A stretch of 64,000 bases of DNA from JAGRAX01 sp041391365 (lineage in GTDB: Bacteria > Bdellovibrionota_G > JALEGL01 > JAGRMV01), in NCBI GenBank assembly GCA_041391365.1, contig JAWKOC010000001.1:62001-126000 (forward strand), in the 5' to 3' direction. The notes under the pieces are model-generated. The model did not search any database and was not told where the DNA came from. It worked only from the letters and a program-made list of their open reading frames with translations. Position numbers and translations under genes: made by a program. Below, piece by piece: positions 28,227-37,042 of the stretch; positions within the stretch are counted from its first letter, which is position 1; each line of letters opens with the position of its first letter.

Positions 28227-29739
28227 AGAATCAATGGAGTCTTTTCGTAGCTTACCTTGTATTTATCACAAATCATCTGAGACGAAATTCTTGCTGACTC
28301 CAAGATTGTGGGTAAGCCACTGCCAGGATGTGTACCTCCCCCCACAAGATAACACCGATCAAACTCTTCAAATTTGTTTCTTGGTCGAAAATAAGCCAAC
28401 TGAGATAGATTGTGAGACAGATTGAATGTTGCCCCTTTGTAAACATCAGCCTGTTTTTCCCAATCCAGAGGTGTGACGATTTTTTCGACTTCCACATAAG
28501 ATGATATATTTTTAAAGCCCATTTTTTCTTCCAGTGCTCGATATATTAAATCTCGATAGGAAGCTTTTTTATCTTCCCAATCAATATCTCCATCCATGTT
28601 GGGCACGGGTACCAAAACATAGAGCGAGGAACCTCCTTTTGGAGCCAGTGAATGGTCAGTGACGCTTGCATTGCGAACGTAAAAAGAAAAATCGTCCGAT
28701 ACAATTTTTTGTTTGAAGATTTCTTCTACATTTTTTCGATATTCATTGGCGAAAACAATCGTGTGGTGTTCGGAGTCATATTTTTTGGTAAGCCCTAAAT
28801 GAAGCATATAGGTAGAGCAAGAGAATTTTTTGCGATCAAGTTTTTCTTTGGTGTATTTTTGAAGATCGTCTTGTGCAAACAGGTGGGTCATAGCATGTCC
28901 AAAATCGGCATTGATGATGATCTCATCTCCTGTGATCTTTTCACCACTTTCAAGTTCTATTCCTATGGCCGTTTTGTTTTCGACCAAGACTCTTTTCACA
29001 GAGGAATTCAAGTGAATGGCGGCTCCGTGAGATCGAGCTACATCAGCCATAGATACAGATATTTCTGAGAGCCCTCCCATGGTATGAAAAATACCATACC
29101 CATGTTCAATGAAGGAAAGCATGGAAAAACCTCCAGGACAGTCCCATGCTGACATACCTAAATACTTGCTTTGAAAAGAAAAAAGAAGTGATAGCTCTTC
29201 ATCTTGAAAATAGTCGAAAAGAACATCAAAAACAGAATCAGATAGAGAAAGATAGGGTAGAGAAAGAGCCAACTTTGGATTGAGCATTTTTGTGAGACTT
29301 GAATAGTCTCTTTGCAAGCATGGCAAAATTTTTGACAAACGCAGAGACTCTTTCTTCACGAACAAATCGAATCGATGTCCTTTCCTGGGTAATATTTTTC
29401 GATTTGAGCTTTTGTTTTTTCGTGATTAGAGCTGGGTTTGAACTGTTTGTCTCCCATGCGGAGCTCGTACATTGGATCGAGCTGCGCGAATTGCAAATGC
29501 TTATCGGATTGAGTTCCAGCTTCATCAAAGACTTGGTCCAGAAGAAATTTCATCTGAAGAAAGGTCGGACCCATATCAAAACGGTATCCTTTTTCTTCAA
29601 GGCAGGCATTTCTACCACCCACCACTGCTTTTTTTTCAAAAACTTCAACGTCAAAACCTCGTTTGGCCAGCAGCATAGCCGCTGCAAGGCCCCCAGGCCC
29701 TGCTCCTATGATAAGAATTTTTTTTGATTTGGTGGGCAA
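28223..29739 (-). pseudogene. crtN: CrtN-like dehydrosqualene (diapophytoene) desaturase, frameshifted
   Basis: The N-terminal frame (29739-29356) has the FAD motif IIGAGPGGLAAAMLLAKRGF and GYRFDMGPTFLQM, and stops at DIDSICS. The rest, from a TTG at 29365 to 28223, carries the remaining desaturase sequence to YLVGGGTHPGSGLPTIL. One extra base in the short A-run at 29364-29366 (T on the coding strand) would join them into about 505 residues, the normal CrtN size. CrtN makes the conjugated C30 chain. It is the first gene of the crt operon. Real loss of function would stop pigment synthesis while all later genes remain intact, so an error or a very recent mutation is likely. Confidence 0.82.
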
Positions 29740-29794
29740 AATCTACAGGTACCATCGTTTTGTCAAAAGAACAATCAAATGTTACAAGGATGCC

Positions 29795-31186
29795 ATGAAC
29801 GCTGAAAGCCGATTTGAAAAGATTCAAACATTGCGACAACAATGGGAACAGGGTTTGTTTCGAAATGTGGAGGATCGTCTCATTGTCCTCCGACGAATGA
29901 AAGAGTGGATTGGAAGAAATGAGGAAAAGATTGTGGAGGCTCTTGCTCTGGATTTGTCTAAACCATATTTGGAATCCTATCTGGCCGAAATTCATTTCGT
30001 TCAACAAGAAATTTCATTGTATTGCAGATCTCTCAAACGATGGGCCAAACCAAAGAAAGTTAGAACCAATTGGACCAATTGGCCGGCCAAAAGCGAGATT
30101 CGATTTGAGCCTTATGGAGTGGTGTTGGTTTTGGCCCCTTGGAATTATCCTTTTCAATTGTCGGTTCTGCCCATGGTTTGTGCCATTGCAGCAGGCAATG
30201 TTCCTGTTCTCAAACCTTCGGAGGTTGCACCACATACCGCCAGTCTGCTGGAGACTTTTGTGCTTGAAACCTGCGGAAAGGGCGCTCTGATATTTCAGGG
30301 AGATGCCTCGACGGCTCAGGAGTTGTTGACGCAAAAATTTGATCATATCTTTTACACAGGCAGCACAAAAATTGGTCAAAGAGTTATGGAAGCTGCTTCA
30401 CGCACGCTCACTCCTGTCACACTTGAGTTGGGAGGGAAAAGTCCTTGCATCATCGATCGGGATGTCGATATCGAGGAAAGCGCCAAGAGGATCGTAAACG
30501 GTAAATTTTTCAATGCTGGGCAAAGTTGCGTTGCCCCAGACTATCTATGCATACCTCGAGAGTTTGTGGACCGTTGGGCTAGCCTCATCCAAAAGATATT
30601 GATCCAGTTTTACGGCTCGGACCCAGCTTTTAGCCAGGACTATGCGGCGATGATCAGTGCCAGGCATTATGAACGGGTTGCGCAGATGGCAAGCGAACAT
30701 TCATCATGGATAAAGGTGGGTCAAGACAACCCAAAGGAAAGAAAATTGGCTCCTGTAGTGCTCCCCCATGTCGGATGGGATCATGCCAGCATGGAAGAAG
30801 AGATTTTTGGTCCTTTGCTTCCCTTGATCGCGTACGACAACATCGACGAAGTTGTACACAAGATACAGCAAAGAGAAAAACCTCTCTCTCTCTATGTATT
30901 TAGCCAAAACAATGCATTTGTCGAAAACATTCTCCATCGAACCATTTCCGGCAGTGTCGGAATCAATCAAGTGATGTTGCAAATCACAAACCCCAATTTA
31001 CCGTTTGGCGGTGTTGGGAAAAGTGGAATGGGCTGTTATCATGGAAAATATGGCTTTGAGACATTTTCACACAAAAAAAGTGTCATGAGAAAGTCGATCA
31101 AAGTGGGAGGGGCTTCAGCCCTCCCACCTTACGATCGACACAAAAATTTGCCCAAGTTGCTTCGAATGATCTCCAGATGGTGTTGA
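29795..31186 (+). CDS. Aldehyde dehydrogenase, probably carotenoid-aldehyde (CrtNc/AldH type)
   Basis: A 463-residue class 3-like aldehyde dehydrogenase. The start at 29795 has AAGGA 4 bp upstream; the frame stays open to 29663 but that part overlaps crtN. The conserved PWNYPF, the catalytic Glu in LELGGKSP and catalytic Cys in FFNAGQSCVAPDY, and NLPFGGVGKSGMG are present. In C30 pathways an AldH turns the diaponeurosporen-4-al into the acid before glycosylation. Its position divergent from crtN (55 bp apart) supports that role. A 9-bp GC-rich hairpin (31103-31127) lies inside the coding sequence near the 3' end. Confidence 0.85.
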   Translation: MNAESRFEKIQTLRQQWEQGLFRNVEDRLIVLRRMKEWIGRNEEKIVEALALDLSKPYLESYLAEIHFVQQEISLYCRSLKRWAKPKKVRTNWTNWPAKSEIRFEPYGVVLVLAPWNYPFQLSVLPMVCAIAAGNVPVLKPSEVAPHTASLLETFVLETCGKGALIFQGDASTAQELLTQKFDHIFYTGSTKIGQRVMEAASRTLTPVTLELGGKSPCIIDRDVDIEESAKRIVNGKFFNAGQSCVAPDYLCIPREFVDRWASLIQKILIQFYGSDPAFSQDYAAMISARHYERVAQMASEHSSWIKVGQDNPKERKLAPVVLPHVGWDHASMEEEIFGPLLPLIAYDNIDEVVHKIQQREKPLSLYVFSQNNAFVENILHRTISGSVGINQVMLQITNPNLPFGGVGKSGMGCYHGKYGFETFSHKKSVMRKSIKVGGASALPPYDRHKNLPKLLRMISRWC

Positions 31187-31211
31187 TCTTAAAGCAAGGC
31201 ATGAAATTTTT

Positions 31212-33647
31212 CTAATGAACGATGCCTTGATCTTTTTTGTCGTCCTCGCCTTTTTTGTAGATGGGCAAGTCGAACTCTGAAATCTCTTTCAGAAATTCAT
31301 CTGGCTTTTTGAGTTCAAGTGCTTTTTTCAGAACCTGATCGGCCTCTTCCACAAGATGGAAGGTTATGTCCTTGCGAACATTTTCGGGGATCTCTTTGAT
31401 GTCCTTTTCATTCTCTTTGGGAATGATGATTTCCCGTATTCCACCTCGGTGAGCTGCGAGGGCTTTTTCCTTGAGTCCTCCAATGGGCAACACTCTACCA
31501 CGGAGCGTGATCTCGCCGGTCATGGCAATGTCACGTCGTACGGGGATCCGAAGCAATGCAGAGCTCAAAGAAGTTGCCATCGTGATTCCTGCGGAGGGTC
31601 CGTCTTTGGGGATTGCTCCTTCGGGAACATGCACATGGATGTCGATGGCTTGGTAAAAATCATCGGTCAATCCAAATGACTTGGCTCTGGATCGCACATA
31701 CGACATGGCCGCTTGTGCAGATTCCTGCATTACATCTCCCAGTTTTCCGGTGATCGTTAGTTTCCCTTTGCCAGGCAAAATGGTGACTTCAATGCTCAAA
31801 AGGTCGCCACCCAGTTCGGTCCATGCCAAACCCGTGGTTAATCCAATCTGACTTTTTTCTTCGGCCAACCCAAATCGGAATTTGGGAACACCCAAATATT
31901 CCTCAATGGTTTTGAGAGAGATTTTTTTGGTAAAGTCTTTCCCTTTTTCGACCACTTCTTTGGCGACCTTACGACAAACCGAAGAAATTTCTCTTTCAAG
32001 ATTTCGAACTCCAGCTTCTTTGGTGTATCGTCGAATGATCTCGACCAGAGGTTTGTCGGAGAATTGAACTTGTTCAATTTTGAGGCCATTTTCTTTGATT
32101 TTTTTGGGGACCAAATACTTGTTGGCAATGTTGAGTTTTTCTTCTTCTGTGTATCCAGAGATGGATATGATTTCCATACGATCAAGCAAGGGACGAGGAA
32201 CCGAGTGCAGCGAGTTGGCGGTTGCCAAGAACATCACATTTGACAAGTCGTAGTCCAAATCTAGGTAATGATCTCCAAAGGCATTGTTTTGCTCTGGATC
32301 CAAAACTTCCAACAAAGCTGCAGAGGGATCTCCACGGAAATCCATCGACATTTTGTCGATCTCATCAATCAAAAGAACAGGATTGGAGGTGCCAGCTTTT
32401 TTGATGGACTGAATGATTTTTCCAGGCATTGCACCGATGTAGGTTCTTCTGTGACCGCGGATTTCAGCCTCGTCTCTCATGCCACCCACAGACATGCGCA
32501 CAAATTTTCGGTCTGTGGCTTCGGCGATGGATTTTGCAAGGGACGTTTTTCCCACTCCGGGAGGTCCTACAAAGCAGAGAATGGGCCCTTTGAGCTTGCT
32601 CACCAGTTTTTGAACTGCCAAATATTCTACGATTCTTTTTTTGACCTTTTCGAGTCCAAAATGATCTCGATCGAGAACTTGTTCGGCCTTGGCAATGTCG
32701 ATGGTGGTCTTGGATTGTTCATTCCAAGGCAAACCCAAAATGGTATCTACATAGTTTCGAACCACGGTAGCCTCGGCAGACATTGGGGACATCATTTTGA
32801 GTTTTTTGACTTCTTTTTCGACGCGTTCTTTGGCTTCTTTGGAGAGTTTTTTCTTTTTGATTTGTTCTTCCAGTTCTTGAATCTCATTTTTGAACTCATC
32901 TTTTTCGCCCAATTCTTTTTGGATGGCTTGGAGCTGTTCATTGAGATAGTATTCTTTTTGCGTTTTCTCCATTTGCTTTTTCACGCGAGAACGAATTCGC
33001 TTTTCGACCTGAAGAATTTCAATTTCAGATTCCATCAAGCCATAAAGCTTTTTGAGCCGCTCGCTAGAATCAATGATTTCCAAAATTTCTTGTTTGTCTT
33101 TGATCTTCAAGTTCAAATGTGCGCAGATCGTATCGGAAAGTCTAGAAGGATCATCAATGGATGAAACCGACATGATCATTTCCTGTGGAATGTTTTTGTT
33201 TAGATTGACATAGTTTTCAAATGTTTTTTGAACCGATCGCATCAGGGCTTCCTTTTCGACCGATACACTTTTGGTTTCTTTGATTTCTTCGATTTCGCAC
33301 ATGAAAAAATCTTCGCGAGGATCAAAATTTTTGATTCGTGCTCTTCGTTTTCCTTCCACAAGAAGTTTTACCGTAGAGTCAGGAAGTTTGAGTAGACGCA
33401 TGATTTTTCCAACGGTACCCACATCAAAAATTTCTTCTGCGGAAGGATCGTTGGTTTTTGCATTTTTCTGAGCCGAAAGGAGAAGCTCTTGATCATTCTC
33501 CATGGCGTATTCCAATGCCTTGATAGATTTTTGTCGCCCTACGTACAGGGGCAGAACCATATGTGGAAAGACGATGATATCTCGAAGAGGTAACAGGGGA
33601 ACTTTCCGTTGAACAGTGATGAGGCTTTTGGTTTCTTCTGATGACAT
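31212..33647 (-). CDS. lon: ATP-dependent protease Lon
   Basis: An 811-residue protein from the start at 33647, chosen because AAGGAG lies 6 bp upstream; an upstream Met at 33668 is possible. It has an N-terminal substrate domain, a coiled coil, an AAA+ module with Walker A GPPGVGKTSLAKS and sensor GGMRDEAEIRGHRRTYIGA, and the Ser-Lys protease domain with PKDGPSAGITMA (catalytic Ser) and GLKEKALAAHRGG (catalytic Lys). Last gene of tig-clpP-clpX-lon. Convergent with the aldehyde dehydrogenase. Confidence 0.97.
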   Translation of the reverse strand: MSSEETKSLITVQRKVPLLPLRDIIVFPHMVLPLYVGRQKSIKALEYAMENDQELLLSAQKNAKTNDPSAEEIFDVGTVGKIMRLLKLPDSTVKLLVEGKRRARIKNFDPREDFFMCEIEEIKETKSVSVEKEALMRSVQKTFENYVNLNKNIPQEMIMSVSSIDDPSRLSDTICAHLNLKIKDKQEILEIIDSSERLKKLYGLMESEIEILQVEKRIRSRVKKQMEKTQKEYYLNEQLQAIQKELGEKDEFKNEIQELEEQIKKKKLSKEAKERVEKEVKKLKMMSPMSAEATVVRNYVDTILGLPWNEQSKTTIDIAKAEQVLDRDHFGLEKVKKRIVEYLAVQKLVSKLKGPILCFVGPPGVGKTSLAKSIAEATDRKFVRMSVGGMRDEAEIRGHRRTYIGAMPGKIIQSIKKAGTSNPVLLIDEIDKMSMDFRGDPSAALLEVLDPEQNNAFGDHYLDLDYDLSNVMFLATANSLHSVPRPLLDRMEIISISGYTEEEKLNIANKYLVPKKIKENGLKIEQVQFSDKPLVEIIRRYTKEAGVRNLEREISSVCRKVAKEVVEKGKDFTKKISLKTIEEYLGVPKFRFGLAEEKSQIGLTTGLAWTELGGDLLSIEVTILPGKGKLTITGKLGDVMQESAQAAMSYVRSRAKSFGLTDDFYQAIDIHVHVPEGAIPKDGPSAGITMATSLSSALLRIPVRRDIAMTGEITLRGRVLPIGGLKEKALAAHRGGIREIIIPKENEKDIKEIPENVRKDITFHLVEEADQVLKKALELKKPDEFLKEISEFDLPIYKKGEDDKKDQGIVH

Positions 33648-33712
33648 GTATTCTCCTTGAAGGACCAATGTAGGCCCCGGTACAAAAAACGCAAGGGCAA
33701 AGAAACGCTTTT

Positions 33713-34981
33713 TTACGCGATTTCGGCTTCGCTTTGATACACGATGATCGGTTTTTCCTTTTTAAGGATTACGTCTTCTGAAATGACGCACTCCTCAATG
33801 TTGTCCTTGGAAGGAATCTCGTACATGATGTCGAGCATGATTTCTTCCAGGATGGACCGCAAGCCTCGTGCACCCGATTTGCGTTTGATGGCCTCTTTGG
33901 CAATGGCCGTGATGGCATTCTTTGTGAATTTGAGTTTCACATCTTCCAATTCAAAAAGTTTTTCGTATTGTTTGATCAACGCATTTTTGGGTTCGTTGAG
34001 AATCTTGACTAGGGAAGCTTCATCAAGTTCGGTCAGCGATGTGACCACAGGAATTCGTCCAATGAACTCCGGAATCAATCCGTACTTCATCAGATCTTCG
34101 CTCTGAGTGTGCCCGTAGAGTTCACCCGTTTTTTTGTTTTGGTTGCCTTTGACATCGGCCCCAAAACCAATGTTTTTTTCTATCATGCGTTGTTCAATGA
34201 TTTTGTCTAACCCTACAAATGCGCCTCCACAAATGAACAAAATATTGGTGGTATCGACTTGAAGAAATTCTTGCTGAGGGTGTTTTCGACCTCCCTTGGG
34301 AGGAACATTGGCTCTTGTCCCCTCAATGATTTTTAGCAAGGCTTGTTGAACACCTTCCCCAGAAACGTCTCGCGTGATGGATGGGTTGTCTGATTTGCGC
34401 GAGATTTTGTCGATTTCATCGATGTAGACAATTCCACGTTGGGTCCGTTCAATGTCGTAGTCTGCGGTTTGCAAAAGGGTCACAATGATGTTCTCTACAT
34501 CTTCCCCAACATAACCAGCTTCTGTCAAAGTCGTGGCATCAATGATGGTAAAGGGAACGTTGATGATTTTGGCCAAGGTCTGGGCCAACAATGTTTTTCC
34601 CGTTCCAGTAGGGCCAAGCAAAAGGACGTTTGATTTTTGCAGCTCAACCTCGTTGTTCGAGGGTGTTGAGGTTTTGCTGTTGTCGATGCGTTTGTAGTGA
34701 TTGTATACGGCCACAGCCAAAACCTTTTTGGCTTTTTCCTGACCAATCACATACTGGTCCAAAATTTCTTTGATTTCCTTGGGTGTGGGGATTTTGGTCA
34801 GCGCACCCGTGTAGGAATCCTCGCGATCGACTTCTTCGGCAATGATATCATTGCACAATTCAATGCATTCATCGCAGATGTATACCGTTGGGCCCGCAAT
34901 GAGTTTTTTGACTTCCTTTTGGCTTTTTCCACAAAAGGAACAGTGGAGATTGTTTGCGCTGTCTGTTGGTTTCTGGCTCAT
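33713..34981 (-). CDS. clpX: ATP-dependent Clp protease ATP-binding subunit ClpX
   Basis: A 422-residue AAA+ unfoldase. It has an N-terminal zinc-binding domain (CSFCGKSQKEV and YICDECIELC), Walker A LLGPTGTGKTLLAQTLA, Walker B IVYIDEIDKISRK, the pore-loop region around GYVGEDVE, and the sensor-2 segment KRKSGARGLRSI. It feeds unfolded substrates to ClpP. It sits between clpP and lon on the same strand. Confidence 0.98.
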   Translation of the reverse strand: MSQKPTDSANNLHCSFCGKSQKEVKKLIAGPTVYICDECIELCNDIIAEEVDREDSYTGALTKIPTPKEIKEILDQYVIGQEKAKKVLAVAVYNHYKRIDNSKTSTPSNNEVELQKSNVLLLGPTGTGKTLLAQTLAKIINVPFTIIDATTLTEAGYVGEDVENIIVTLLQTADYDIERTQRGIVYIDEIDKISRKSDNPSITRDVSGEGVQQALLKIIEGTRANVPPKGGRKHPQQEFLQVDTTNILFICGGAFVGLDKIIEQRMIEKNIGFGADVKGNQNKKTGELYGHTQSEDLMKYGLIPEFIGRIPVVTSLTELDEASLVKILNEPKNALIKQYEKLFELEDVKLKFTKNAITAIAKEAIKRKSGARGLRSILEEIMLDIMYEIPSKDNIEECVISEDVILKKEKPIIVYQSEAEIA

Positions 34982-35019
34982 TCGATCGTAATTGCTTTAT
35001 AGGATTAGTATAAACCTTT

Positions 35020-35640
35020 CTAGGATTTTTTGGAACCTGAGTCCTGACGATGGACGGCGGATCCTTTTTGTACGATTTTATCGATCAATCCGTATTCTTT
35101 GGCTTCGGCAGCTCGAAGGTAGTGATCTCGATCTGTATCTTTCTGAATTTTATCGATATTTTGGCCAGTGTGCAAATGCATAATCTCGTTCATTTCTTCC
35201 CGAATCTTGAGAATTTCTCTGGCCTGGATGTCGATGTCAGAAGCCTGTCCTTGAAAACCTCCCAAAGGCTGGTGAATCATGATTCTGGAATGGGGTAGGG
35301 CAAAGCGTTTGCCTTTTTGTCCAGCACAGAGCAAGACCGCGGCCATAGAGGCGGCCATTCCCACGCAAAAGGTAGATACATCTGCTTTGATATGTTGCAT
35401 TGTATCGTAAATGGCTAGTCCAGCATAGACTGAGCCTCCAGGGGAGTTGATGTAAAGACTGATGTCTTTTTCCGGATCTTCAGATTCCAAAAACAAAAGC
35501 TGAGCTACGATGAGGTTGGCGATGTCATCGTTGATCGAAGAGCTCAAAAAAATGATTCGCTCCTTGAGCAGGCGGCTAAAAATGTCATAGGAACGTTCCC
35601 CACGATGGGTTTGTTCCACGACCATAGGAATAAGATTCAT
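35020..35640 (-). CDS. clpP: ATP-dependent Clp protease proteolytic subunit ClpP
   Basis: A 206-residue serine protease from the start at 35640 (MNLIPMVVEQTHRGER), where AAGGAG lies 4 bp upstream; 35673 is an alternative but adds an atypical N-terminus. Catalytic Ser is in GMAASMA, His in HSRIMIHQPLGG, and the YINSPGGSV oxyanion segment is intact. It forms the tetradecameric chamber fed by ClpX. Confidence 0.97.
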   Translation of the reverse strand: MNLIPMVVEQTHRGERSYDIFSRLLKERIIFLSSSINDDIANLIVAQLLFLESEDPEKDISLYINSPGGSVYAGLAIYDTMQHIKADVSTFCVGMAASMAAVLLCAGQKGKRFALPHSRIMIHQPLGGFQGQASDIDIQAREILKIREEMNEIMHLHTGQNIDKIQKDTDRDHYLRAAEAKEYGLIDKIVQKGSAVHRQDSGSKKS

Positions 35641-35685
35641 GAGTCTCCTTCTATGAATGTGGCTGTTGGACAAACCAACAGGGTA

Positions 35686-36972
35686 TTACTTGATGTTAGC
35701 TTTGTCCAAAAGGAAATCAAGCGTTTTCTGGTGGAGAATACGGAAACGGATCTCATGGATCTTTCCAGACTTCTCAAACTCGGATCGAACTTCATGAACG
35801 GGTTTGTTCATCATGGCTGAGTATTGGCTGAGCTGAGCTGCCAATTCTTCTGAGCTGACGGTGATGTTTTCTTTTTTGGCAACTCTTTCCAAGATCAACT
35901 CTTCGTGAACACGTTTTCGTGCTTCCGGTTCAAGTTCTTGATCCATTTTTTCTGCAGAGAAATCTTTGGGAAGAGAGCTGACACCAGATTGAATCATACG
36001 ATTGAATACACCTTGTCGAAGGGAAGCCAATTCTGCCTTGATCAACGACTCTGGAAGTTCAACAGGGTTCTTTTTGCCCAAATGTTCGAGTACTTGTTTG
36101 GCATGTTCAACTTTGTTTTTTTCTGCGATTTCAGCTTCCAAATCTTCTTGGATTTGTTTTTTCAAGGTTTCCAAATTTTCAAAAGGTCCAACGCTTTTGG
36201 CAAATTCGTCATTGAGGGTTGGAAGGTCTTTCCTTTTGATGGCTTTCAATGTGAGTTTTGCAAAGATTTTTTGAGTTTCATCTTTGCCTTGTGTGAGCGT
36301 AACTTGCTGAGTGTCACCGATGTTCATCGACAAAATGGCTTCGTCAATTTCTGGACGTGCGTCTTCGTGCCCAATCATATGGATTTGCTCTTGGGCGTGA
36401 TGGTGATGATCATGGTCGTGATCGTGATCGCAGGTGCTGCTGCCATCTTCTTTGACTTCTTCTACAATCATCGAAACGTAGTCGCCTTTTTCAGGTTTGG
36501 TTCGGTCAGTGATGGGAGTCAACACAGAATGTTGGTCCAACAAACGATCCAATACATCTTGAATCTGTTTTTCTTCCACTTTTGCCGTTGAGGCTTTGAC
36601 ATTGATCCCGACATAATCTTTGGGGTCAAACTGTGGTTTGACTTCCACCGATGCCGTGTACGAGAACCCTTTGCCTTCTTCTCGTTTGGGTTCGCTGATT
36701 TCCGAAATGTTCAACGCGTGAAAATCGTTGTCTTCCAATGCTTGGGTCACCGTATCCCGGATCAAGTCTTGATAAACTTCAGACTCGATGGCTTGGCCAT
36801 AGCGCTTTTCGATGATGGATCGAGGTGCTTTCCCTTTTCGAAATCCAGGGATCTGAGCTGTTCGAAGCACTTTGCTATACGCAGTTTGAATTTGATGTTG
36901 AAATGTTTCTTCAGAAACTTCAATGGAGAGTTTCTTGTTCACGTCTGAAATCGAGTCAATGTGTACTTTCAT
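35686..36972 (-). CDS. tig: Trigger factor with a His/Asp-rich insert
   Basis: A 428-residue ribosome-bound chaperone/prolyl isomerase. The N-terminal ribosome-binding signature GFRKGKAP (about 44-51) is intact, followed by a PPIase domain and the helical C-terminal domain. Within the PPIase region, residues about 181-192 form C-D-H-D-H-D-H-D-H-H-H-H (seven His, 36397-36432), which is not part of the usual fold and could bind metal. I prefer the start at 36972 (MKVHIDS) by family fit; 36987 is possible, and neither has a clear SD. First gene of tig-clpP-clpX-lon. Confidence 0.95.
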   Translation of the reverse strand: MKVHIDSISDVNKKLSIEVSEETFQHQIQTAYSKVLRTAQIPGFRKGKAPRSIIEKRYGQAIESEVYQDLIRDTVTQALEDNDFHALNISEISEPKREEGKGFSYTASVEVKPQFDPKDYVGINVKASTAKVEEKQIQDVLDRLLDQHSVLTPITDRTKPEKGDYVSMIVEEVKEDGSSTCDHDHDHDHHHHAQEQIHMIGHEDARPEIDEAILSMNIGDTQQVTLTQGKDETQKIFAKLTLKAIKRKDLPTLNDEFAKSVGPFENLETLKKQIQEDLEAEIAEKNKVEHAKQVLEHLGKKNPVELPESLIKAELASLRQGVFNRMIQSGVSSLPKDFSAEKMDQELEPEARKRVHEELILERVAKKENITVSSEELAAQLSQYSAMMNKPVHEVRSEFEKSGKIHEIRFRILHQKTLDFLLDKANIK

Positions 36973-37042
36973 GATGGACAGGCTCATACATGATTGCTAC
37001 CATCGTGTAAATCTACAAAATCATGTTTTCAAAGGGGAAACG

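Noticed and set aside
29663..29794. N-terminal extension of the aldehyde dehydrogenase
   Set aside because: The extra 44 codons overlap the divergent crtN coding sequence; the Met at 29795 has an SD and fits the family N-terminus.
32268..33164. Open frame of 298 codons on the plus strand within lon
   Set aside because: Antisense shadow of Lon, rich in Phe and Leu from reversed Lys/Glu codons; no start context.
35905..36591. Open frame of 228 codons on the plus strand within tig
   Set aside because: Antisense shadow of trigger factor with Phe-rich, non-domain sequence.
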